Assembly: GCA_007375535.1 (NCBI GenBank)
Contig: VMEM01000003.1
Location: 1 to 32,810, forward strand
Direction: 5' to 3'
Source: Parcubacteria group bacterium LiPW_41
Lineage (GTDB): Bacteria; Patescibacteriota; Minisyncoccia; UBA6257; GWB1-50-10
DNA: 32,810 nucleotides
Shown here: positions 19,605 to 26,280 of the stretch, piece by piece
How the letters are laid out: each line of letters starts with the position of its first letter
Numbering within the stretch: the first letter of the stretch is position 1
The notes under the pieces: generated by a model
Seen by the model: only the letters and a program-made list of their open reading frames with translations
Told to the model about the DNA's origin: nothing
The model's database searches: none
Translations under genes and position numbers: made by a program

Positions 19605-21047
19605 ATGAAGCACGAGCCTATAAAAAAGTTGATGAAGGAGGGGAAGAAGCTGTTTGAGGGATTGGGTATTGCATTTAGTGTGATGATTGCTGCGATTGGT
19701 TTCTTTACTTTTCTTTTTCTTGCTGCATCTGCGATACGAACGTTTTTGGAAAATCGTATTATTGAGAATGCAATCACCAGCGTTCAAAAAGGGGACAAAT
19801 CAACTCTTGGACAACAGTCAATTATTAGTTCTTCAACTGAGGTACTTTTAAATCTCAAAAGACGAGAAATTTCTAAATCAATTCTTGATCTTGAAATTCC
19901 TGGGCTTCAAAATGGAAAGCCAGTTTCTTCTGATGAATACAGCTATCAAACATTTCACGATTTCTTTTCTGGGCTTGGGTGGATTGATTCGGTGCAGACA
20001 ACGTTGTGGCACGACAAGCAAGTTTCTGCATTTGTGCTTCCTCCAAAATTTGAATGGAAACGAGTTGATAGCGCTTCAGAAATAAATACCGAACAGGCCT
20101 GTGTACGAGATGAGTGTTATTCGGTTCGCGGATTGGAGTTGTTTAGAAAGAATAGAGAAGTCCCACTTCCTGAAGAGGTTCGAGGAAGAGCGATAATGAC
20201 ACTTTCGGTGGCGGCACTTGATACCCAATGGAGAATTGCGGTGGTAACAAAAGAGGATGAGGAATTCAAAACGTGGGTCTATGCATTTAATGGAGAAGAG
20301 TTTAAGAATTTAAGAGGAAGTGGCTCTTTGTTTTCTTCCAAATATATTGGGACAGCGGGAATGGGAGGAAATGATGGAGGATGGTTTCTCTTGTATGGAG
20401 GATATGAGGGGAAGGCGTTGCAGTTCTTAAGCGACGGGAGTGTTGTTGAAATTCCAAATATATTTAACACTCGACTTATGGACGGGGGATTTGTTCCAGG
20501 TATTTCAAAGGTGGGATATGGAAACGATGCAACGTGGTTTGTGTGGAGCAAGGAAGCGGGAAGGATTAAGTTTATAAAATTGTTCCAAAATGGAAAATCA
20601 ACAATTGATGGTGCGGTAGACCTTACCTCGTCAATCTCATCAAATATTGGAATTGTACGACGATTTGTCTGCAATGGAGTGGTATCAGGAAAATCGCTTC
20701 GTTGTAATGCTGATTTAGAGACTGTATCAAGTTCTTGGGATTTCAATGATTATGGATTTGATAATTCAAAACCATATACAATTGTTTCTGCAAATATTAG
20801 CAACAACATACTTCCAGTGCACAGAGGAAATATTTCATATTTTGGTTCTGATGGTTCAGGAAAAGTCACCATCTCGCTTTCAAATGATGGAATAAATTGG
20901 GATGTTGCAGATAATAACAAAGAAATAATTTTCAAAAATATAGAAGCAAACAGAATGTTTTGGAAGATGGAGTACACTCCAGCAAGCAACCCAATGTATT
21001 CGGTGTTCTTTAAATCGGTGAAGCTAGACTTCAAATTAAAAAGATAG
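19605..21047 (+). CDS. Large membrane-anchored extracellular protein of unknown function
   Basis: A 480-residue protein with one N-terminal membrane helix (residues about 20-45, GLGIAFSVMIAAIGFFTFLF), so most of it lies outside the cell. After a helical linker comes a beta-rich region (residues 120-380) with repeated blocks such as WRIAVVTKEDEEFKTWVYAF, GWFLLYGGYEGKALQFL and ATWFVWSKEAGRIKFIKLF that suggest propeller-like blades. The last 100 residues (GKVTISLSNDGINWDVADNN, FWKMEYTPASNPMYS) look like a beta-sandwich of the kind found in sugar-binding or tail proteins. Four cysteines could form two disulfides. TACAAT (19592-19597) ends 7 bp before the ATG. I recognise no family and infer only topology and fold class. 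Confidence 0.75.
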   Translation: MKHEPIKKLMKEGKKLFEGLGIAFSVMIAAIGFFTFLFLAASAIRTFLENRIIENAITSVQKGDKSTLGQQSIISSSTEVLLNLKRREISKSILDLEIPGLQNGKPVSSDEYSYQTFHDFFSGLGWIDSVQTTLWHDKQVSAFVLPPKFEWKRVDSASEINTEQACVRDECYSVRGLELFRKNREVPLPEEVRGRAIMTLSVAALDTQWRIAVVTKEDEEFKTWVYAFNGEEFKNLRGSGSLFSSKYIGTAGMGGNDGGWFLLYGGYEGKALQFLSDGSVVEIPNIFNTRLMDGGFVPGISKVGYGNDATWFVWSKEAGRIKFIKLFQNGKSTIDGAVDLTSSISSNIGIVRRFVCNGVVSGKSLRCNADLETVSSSWDFNDYGFDNSKPYTIVSANISNNILPVHRGNISYFGSDGSGKVTISLSNDGINWDVADNNKEIIFKNIEANRMFWKMEYTPASNPMYSVFFKSVKLDFKLKR

Positions 21048-21051
21048 CCCT

Positions 21052-21176
21052 TTAAACCCTAGGCACTAATTCCCAAACTCTAAACAATATCAAAATTCAA
21101 ATGGTCTAAATTCTAAACGTTTGGAGTTTTGGTCATTTGGATTTGTTTAGGATTTAGGATTTCGATATTAGAGTTT
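21052..21176. repeat. Intergenic repeat, family B, intact copy
   Basis: CCCTAGGCACTAATTCCC, CTAAACAATATC, then a centre with CATTTGGATTTG and a right half TTTAGGATTTAGG, CGATATTAGAGTTT. The halves are approximately inverted. It ends 3 bp before the -10 box of the next gene. Confidence 0.7.
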
Positions 21177-21191
21177 GTGTATAATAAATAT

Positions 21192-21746
21192 ATGGACAAG
21201 AAAACAATCATTTGGATTATATTAGGGGTGGTGGTTGTTGCCGTCGTTGTGTTGGCACTCACGGGAAGTTTTAGTGCTCCACAAAAAACGGAACAAACAT
21301 ACAAACCAGGAAATGTTGCAGCACCTGGTGCAAGTGCAGTGAGTACTTCGGGGATTGTGGTAACTTCAGAAGGGAAGGCAGCACGAAACGATGCGGCGCC
21401 AATGTCACCAGAAGCACCACAGGAATCACTTCCAATTACCGACACAAGTTCTGTGACTTCGGATGCAATTGATATAAAAGTTACTTCTACAGGAATTACT
21501 CCAAAGGAATTTTCTGTAAGGGCAGGAGCGGTGACTCATTTACTTGTTTCTACGGGAGACCAATATACTCACTTGTTTAAATTCCAAGACCCATCACTTT
21601 CTGCAATTGCGGTAGGAATTGGTCCTGGAGATCCAGCACGACTCATGACCTTTAATGCACCAACCACAAAGGGAACATATCAGTATTTCTGTGATGTTCC
21701 GGGACATGTAGGAAGAGGAGAATCGGGGAAGATGATAGTAAACTAA
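21192..21746 (+). CDS. Membrane-anchored cupredoxin 4 (type 1 copper-like)
   Basis: A 184-residue protein with a membrane helix at residues 6-24, a low-complexity linker and a C-terminal plastocyanin-like domain. QYTHLFKFQDPS supplies the first His; YFCDVPGHVGRGESGKM supplies Cys, His and a possible Met. As in the protein at 18562, the usual axial Met position is Glu. The two share HxFxFxDPxLxxxA and xxGxYxFxCDxPGH, so they are paralogues. I start at 21192 because TATAAT (21180-21185) ends 6 bp upstream; earlier in-frame codons belong to the preceding repeat. A terminator follows. Confidence 0.8.
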   Translation: MDKKTIIWIILGVVVVAVVVLALTGSFSAPQKTEQTYKPGNVAAPGASAVSTSGIVVTSEGKAARNDAAPMSPEAPQESLPITDTSSVTSDAIDIKVTSTGITPKEFSVRAGAVTHLLVSTGDQYTHLFKFQDPSLSAIAVGIGPGDPARLMTFNAPTTKGTYQYFCDVPGHVGRGESGKMIVN

Positions 21747-21767
21747 AAAAGCCCGAAAGGGCTTTTT
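21746..21767 (+). terminator. Terminator of cupredoxin 4
   Basis: AAAAAGCCC pairs with GGGCTTTTT around GAAA, followed by more T residues. Confidence 0.85.
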
Positions 21768-21768
21768 T

Positions 21769-21830
21769 TAATTTCGAATGACGAATGACGAATTTCAAAT
21801 GAAGAGAAGAGAATGGGGCGAATTTTGAAT
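21769..21830. repeat. Intergenic repeat, family C copy 4
   Basis: AATTTCGAATGACGAATGACG and ATTTCAAATGAAGAG, followed by AATTTTGAATGGG. It has the same words as the other family C copies but only one recognisable arm. Confidence 0.6.
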
Positions 21831-21894
21831 GGGTCTAGAAGAAGCAGATTTATTTGTCGCTCATAATTTGTTGCAATGTGTTAAAATAAACTTG

Positions 21895-22452
21895 ATGGAT
21901 ACAACTTCTATTTCCAAGTTTCGGAAGGAAATTATATGGGGCATTGTTCTTGTTGTACTTATTATAGTTGCTGGGTTTATTTTGCAAAAAAATAATATAC
22001 TATTAGTAAATAAAAATGGTGTCACAGCATCAAGTACTGAACCAATGTTTAATGGCGTTCCGTTAAAAGATGTATATACCAAAGAAGTTCCTCAAGGCGC
22101 AACTCTTACGGATGCACAAACGGTGATTCCTGCAAGTGCCAATAAAGCACTAACAACAAGTGCACGCACAATTGTTATGAAGGCAACACAGGATGGTTTT
22201 AACCCATCAACTGTTACGGTAAATCAGTGGGATAGAATAGAGCTTGCGTTTTCTCCTCAAGATGGCGATTACGATTTTTCAATTCCTTATTTAGGTACCT
22301 ATTTTTATACAGTAAAGAAAGGAGAGCAAACAAAAATGGCATTTGAGTTGCCAACATCAGGAACGTTTTATTTTGAATGTTTGTATGCGTGTCCCACGAG
22401 TGGAAAAATAAAAGGGGAGATTGTCGTGTTACCGAAAAACGCGAGACAGTAG
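21895..22452 (+). CDS. Membrane-anchored cupredoxin-like protein 5 (CxxxC type)
   Basis: A 185-residue protein with an N-terminal membrane helix (residues about 13-30), a linker, and a C-terminal cupredoxin-like domain. It is closest to the protein at 11060: both have DG-YDFSIP, GTY, KGE, then GTF-FEC---CP and VVLPK. The Cys pair is FECLYACPTSGK; no His or Met ligand follows. The two copies lie on either side of the giant gene, about 11 kb apart. TAAAAT (21882-21887) ends 7 bp before the ATG. The longer frame from 21829 starts in a family C repeat and is rejected. Confidence 0.75.
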   Translation: MDTTSISKFRKEIIWGIVLVVLIIVAGFILQKNNILLVNKNGVTASSTEPMFNGVPLKDVYTKEVPQGATLTDAQTVIPASANKALTTSARTIVMKATQDGFNPSTVTVNQWDRIELAFSPQDGDYDFSIPYLGTYFYTVKKGEQTKMAFELPTSGTFYFECLYACPTSGKIKGEIVVLPKNARQ

Positions 22453-22462
22453 AAATCTATAA

Positions 22463-22505
22463 TTATCGAAGTCCGACTTCCAATTTGGAAGTCGGACTTC
22501 GATAA
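22463..22505. repeat. Long perfect palindrome, possible terminator or REP relative
   Basis: Two 21-bp arms beginning TTATCGAAGTCCGACTTCC mirror perfectly around one T. The 1-nt centre and the GTCCGA core recall the palindrome of the transposase at 10286, but the arms differ. It lies 10 bp after a stop codon, so it may terminate transcription. Confidence 0.8.
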
Positions 22506-22547
22506 AGGGACTGGCAATGAAAACTTTATTCTAATTTTATAATATAA

Positions 22548-23879
22548 ATGAAATATCGTTTTTTCTCTTTGATTGCAATTACACTTATTCACACTAAAAA
22601 GATTTTTAAACGTGTGTTAGCAAAATGGAATATCTCAACTTCTGTAATTACTCCACCAAAAAATGTGTCTTTTGATAGTGAATTACAAAAGAATGGTACA
22701 ACTAGTGCACCTGAAGAGAGAAAGCAAACGGTTTTTGGACAGCGTATTGCGGAAATATGTCCCTATTGTGCTTCAAAAAATTTTGTAAAGCGTGGAATGC
22801 GAAAGAAAAAACGCGAATCAGTCCAGTTATATCTTTGTCGCGTATGTGGAAAAACATTTACTGCACAATTTGTGAAGGGCAAACAGTATCCACTTCACGT
22901 AGTAATTGAATCATTGAATTATTATTATCTTGGGTATTCATTTACGCAAACTGTTGCAATTATGCATGCGAAACACACCATTGAAATTCCTCCTGCGACA
23001 ATTTCTGCGTGGGTGGAAGAGTTTAAGGAAATATGTCCGTATGATCGGATGCGAGAATATGCACTCAAACGTTTTACACCCAAAGATGCAGTTCAGGTGA
23101 CCACAATGGCACATCGCCAAATTTATCGCTTTCGTTATCATCGCGCAAAGTTCTCTCTTATTCTTGAAGATTTTAAGCATCGTAATTTTAGTCGTCTTCG
23201 CGAATATCTTGAATCTGTTTCTGCAGAAACACCACATCATTATTTTCAGGAAGGTAACCGTATTTCGGAGGCACGTGCCCGATTTAACTATAATGATGTA
23301 TACCTTCGTGCAAAACAGAATTATGCAACACGTATCGCGCGGTTTGTGCTTCAAGCAGTACAGGAAAATAAATTCCGACATGAGGCACTCCAACGATTTA
23401 TGATTGCAACTGATTCAGTTACGATCGCAACTGAAGTTCCTGTATATATCACTGGAGAAGATATTGAGCATATGTCACATGCGTTAGGGTTTGAAATTCC
23501 TGGGTTTGCAGAGTGGAAAAAGGAAAACAAGCGTATTCTTATTACTGGGCATATTGATTTTTTACAAGTACGGAATGGACAGGTACATATTTTGGACTAT
23601 AAACCACATGCAGATAAGGAGCGTCCCATTGAACAACTCACATGGTATGCGCTTGCACTTTCGCGACTTACAGGGCTTCGACTCTATGAATTTGTGTGTG
23701 CGTGGTTTGATGACACACATTATTTTGAATTTTATCCGCTCCATATTGTGTTAAAGAAAAAGAAAGTGCGAGTGAGAAAGAAACAATGGAATACAGAACT
23801 TAAAGTTGGTGTTGCAAGTCCGCTTGCGGAAGTAACGGCACCACCGGGGAAGCGTCGCAAACCAATTAATGTACAGTAA
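22548..23879 (+). CDS. Zinc-ribbon plus PD-(D/E)XK nuclease-like protein
   Basis: A 443-residue protein. Residues about 71-105 form a four-Cys zinc ribbon (CPYCASKNFVKRG, LCRVCGKTF) like that of IS1-type InsA proteins. Residues 120-165 resemble a helix-turn-helix (FTQTVAIMHAKH, PPATISAWVEE). Residues about 333-400 carry the PD-(D/E)XK pattern: Asp in GHIDFLQ, then ILDYKP with Asp and Lys, then QLTWYALALSRLTG. It may be a DNA-cutting enzyme, perhaps from a mobile element or defence locus. Residues 1-13 (MKYRFFSLIAITL) match the signal-like start of the fibre protein at 24562 and fit poorly with a cytoplasmic nuclease. TATAAT (22538-22543) ends only 4 bp before the ATG. Confidence 0.75.
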   Translation: MKYRFFSLIAITLIHTKKIFKRVLAKWNISTSVITPPKNVSFDSELQKNGTTSAPEERKQTVFGQRIAEICPYCASKNFVKRGMRKKKRESVQLYLCRVCGKTFTAQFVKGKQYPLHVVIESLNYYYLGYSFTQTVAIMHAKHTIEIPPATISAWVEEFKEICPYDRMREYALKRFTPKDAVQVTTMAHRQIYRFRYHRAKFSLILEDFKHRNFSRLREYLESVSAETPHHYFQEGNRISEARARFNYNDVYLRAKQNYATRIARFVLQAVQENKFRHEALQRFMIATDSVTIATEVPVYITGEDIEHMSHALGFEIPGFAEWKKENKRILITGHIDFLQVRNGQVHILDYKPHADKERPIEQLTWYALALSRLTGLRLYEFVCAWFDDTHYFEFYPLHIVLKKKKVRVRKKQWNTELKVGVASPLAEVTAPPGKRRKPINVQ

Positions 23880-23883
23880 TAAT

Positions 23884-24393
23884 ATGGAACAAACTCGTCA
23901 ATGGAAATCTTATCCTAAAAAACCAATACGGAGTTTTCGCGATTTGGAGGTGTATACAAAAACACTCGAGTGTGCGGTTGTTATTGCATCGTCTGTGCGC
24001 ACATCCGTTCCTGATTTTCCTGAATTATCAGGAATGGTAAATTGTGCGCTTTCCATTCCACTTTGGATTGCAGAGGCACATTCAATACGGTTTGCGAATA
24101 AAAAAGAAGGCATCACGCTTCTTGAGCGTGCGATGGCGGGGTGTAATAAAATGGTGGTGTATATTGAAGAAATGGTTGGAGTATATGGTGTGTCTTCTGG
24201 TATATTACCAGAAGAAAAGACAGAAAAGACAGAAAAGAAAAAAACAAATTCTATTCCAATACCTCGCAATACGCTTTCATTGGAACTTGCCGATGATCTC
24301 GTTAAAAAATACATAGAAGTACGAGGGAAGATTTTTCGCCTCGAGCAATCATGGAAAAAGTGGGATACAGAAGATGCTATGCGAAAAGTATGA
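23884..24393 (+). CDS. Diverged four-helix-bundle protein
   Basis: A 169-residue helical protein. SFRDLEVYTKTLECAVVIAS and MVNCALSIPLWIAEAHS correspond to the first helices of the 23S rRNA intervening-protein family, then a helix with CNKMVVYIEEM. A charged low-complexity insert (EEKTEKTEKKK) separates the last helix. It starts 4 bp after the nuclease-like gene and is probably in its operon, so the two may act together. Cysteines in the first helices are not typical of the family. The ATG at 23884 is preferred to the one at 23869, which overlaps the upstream gene. Confidence 0.75.
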   Translation: MEQTRQWKSYPKKPIRSFRDLEVYTKTLECAVVIASSVRTSVPDFPELSGMVNCALSIPLWIAEAHSIRFANKKEGITLLERAMAGCNKMVVYIEEMVGVYGVSSGILPEEKTEKTEKKKTNSIPIPRNTLSLELADDLVKKYIEVRGKIFRLEQSWKKWDTEDAMRKV

Positions 24394-24427
24394 AAATAGT
24401 TATTCAGGATTTTGAAAAGTAATGTGC

Positions 24428-24561
24428 TATAATAATAAAAAGAAATAAAATATTTATTATCTCACGAAAAAGTGCTGTATAGGCAAAAATGTGGGAAAGT
24501 CGTGAGATGGGAATGCAGGAAGGTCGTGAGATAGCAACATATCAATCTATACTACTAATTA
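24428..24561 (+). promoter_or_regulatory. Two candidate promoters around a structured leader
   Basis: TATAAT (24428-24433) could start a transcript about 120 nt before the ATG. TATACT (24548-24553) could start a leaderless one. Between them ATCTCACGA (24459-24467) can pair with either of two downstream copies of TCGTGAGAT (24500-24508 and 24524-24532), which lie in a 24-nt direct repeat. Either a regulatory leader or a small RNA could be encoded here. Confidence 0.45.
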
Positions 24562-26280
24562 ATGAAATATCGCTTTTTCTATTCTTTTATAATCACTATT
24601 GCTCTTTGTGGATTTGTTTTGTATCAAAACGCACTTGCCCTAAACCTTGATACCACTGCAGTAAGTCCTGGGCTTGATGGAAACAGTAATTATATTTTTA
24701 ATATTGCGGGGCTCTCAATTGGGACTACCACAAAAACAGCAAATACACTTCGGGTAGGTACGGGGGGTATTATATTTTCAGACGGGAGTACACAAACAGC
24801 GGGATTCCTTGGTTCTTCTCAAACAGTTTCAGCGGGAAACGTGAGTCAGGGTGTGTTTGGATATCCGAGTGCGTCAAGTGCATTTGCATTTCCTGCCGCA
24901 CTTGGTATAGGTATAAACACCTATGCAGGACTTCCTGCTAATGGGTTGTATGTTGCTGGTTCGGTCGGCATCGGCACAACGGCACCAAGCTCCAAATTAC
25001 ATGTGTATGGTTCTGGCGGTAATCAAGGATTAATATTAGAAGCAAGTGATACAAGTGATGATTGGATAACATTTAAATCCGGTGGAATGACACTTGGCGG
25101 CGTTATGGGCGGATGGGCGACGGATACTGGTTATCTACGCTTTGATACAAAAGTTGCTGGTGGTGGAACTACGGAAAAAATGAGAATAACAAGCACCGGC
25201 AACGTCGGCATCGGGACGACGAGTCCATTGACGAAACTTCACGCCGTAGGTTCTTCTGCGACAAACATTGATGTTTTGACACTTGAGAATACTGACATAA
25301 CAAGTAATACGACACGGGCTTTAAGTCTAAATTTTGTAGGGAGAGATACTGTTGGAAATCAAAAAACAGTATCGGCTATCAGGGCAGTGGTTGACCAGAT
25401 AAACGTAAATGATGGGTATTTGTCTATACACACTAGAAACGCCAACACGCTAACGGAGCAAATTAGAATTAATAAGTCTGGTGATTTGGATGTATTTAAT
25501 GGTGTATTAAGGGTAGCTGGGACAGGAAATACAACAATAGCAGGCAACGTCGGCATCGGGACGACGAATCCTAGTTCAAAATTAGATGTTACCACCGCTG
25601 GGCTGGGGGTAACCCAGACTACGACATCTGGTTTGGCTCTTGTTAATACCACGGCTGCAGCTTTAGGCGCTCAACAGATTTCTCCGGCTCTAAGGTGGAG
25701 CGGGTTTGGCTGGAAAACTGATGTTACAGCAGGTTCACAAGCGGTAGATTTCAGAGCCTTTGTCACACCAGTGCAAGGCACGGCTAATCCTACTGGTTAT
25801 CTTGGCTTTGGTTCTTCAGTGAACGGCGGAGCTTACAGCGATAATCAATTGGTAATTACAACCGCCGGCAACGTCGGCATTGGGACGACGAGTCCTGGAG
25901 AAAAACTCGAAGTTAGTGGTAATGTAAAGGCAGTATCATTCTTATATTCTTCTGATTTCAATCTTAAAAAAGATATTTCCATCATTCCAAATGCGCTTTC
26001 AAAAGTTCTCCAACTTCAAGGTGTCTCTTTTAAATGGAAAACAAATAGTGAACCTTCAATTGGTTTTATCGCCCAAGATGTTGAGAAAATATTTCCAGAT
26101 CTTGTGAGAACAGATCCGGTTACTAAACTTAAATCCGTGCAATACGGTAACCTAGTTGCACCATTAGTCGAGGCCGTGAAAGCCCAACAGGTGCAAATAG
26201 AGACTTACAAAAAGAATCAAGAGGATCAACAGAAACAAATTGATGAATTAACAGAGAAAATTAAATTACAAGTAAGATAA
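24562..26280 (+). CDS. Secreted fibre protein with C-terminal peptidase S74 (self-chaperone) domain
   Basis: A 572-residue protein with a signal peptide (residues 1-26, ending NALA). Four repeats GxVGIGTT-(S/A/N)P---KL follow, as in tail fibres. Residues about 463-545 form the intramolecular chaperone (peptidase S74) domain: SSDFNLKKDI with the likely catalytic Ser and Lys, FKWK, IGFIAQDVEKIFPDLV, and VQYGNLVAPLVEAVKAQQ. Residues 545-572 form a coiled coil for trimerisation. In this family the domain folds the trimeric fibre and then cuts itself off. It is paralogous to the giant protein at 13006, which shares FAFP-A-G-G and GL-YVAGxVGIGT. It is the first gene of a probable three-gene operon; the next start overlaps its stop codon. 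Confidence 0.9.
   Translation: MKYRFFYSFIITIALCGFVLYQNALALNLDTTAVSPGLDGNSNYIFNIAGLSIGTTTKTANTLRVGTGGIIFSDGSTQTAGFLGSSQTVSAGNVSQGVFGYPSASSAFAFPAALGIGINTYAGLPANGLYVAGSVGIGTTAPSSKLHVYGSGGNQGLILEASDTSDDWITFKSGGMTLGGVMGGWATDTGYLRFDTKVAGGGTTEKMRITSTGNVGIGTTSPLTKLHAVGSSATNIDVLTLENTDITSNTTRALSLNFVGRDTVGNQKTVSAIRAVVDQINVNDGYLSIHTRNANTLTEQIRINKSGDLDVFNGVLRVAGTGNTTIAGNVGIGTTNPSSKLDVTTAGLGVTQTTTSGLALVNTTAAALGAQQISPALRWSGFGWKTDVTAGSQAVDFRAFVTPVQGTANPTGYLGFGSSVNGGAYSDNQLVITTAGNVGIGTTSPGEKLEVSGNVKAVSFLYSSDFNLKKDISIIPNALSKVLQLQGVSFKWKTNSEPSIGFIAQDVEKIFPDLVRTDPVTKLKSVQYGNLVAPLVEAVKAQQVQIETYKKNQEDQQKQIDELTEKIKLQVR

Noticed and set aside
21829-21894. Longer N-terminus for the cupredoxin-like protein at 21895
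   Set aside because: It begins within a family C repeat and upstream of the -10 box, and would put hydrophilic sequence before the membrane helix.
13006-26280. Tail-fibre-like proteins suggesting a prophage
   Set aside because: No capsid, terminase, portal, tail tube or lysis genes are present, and the proteins have signal peptides, which fits surface fibres better.
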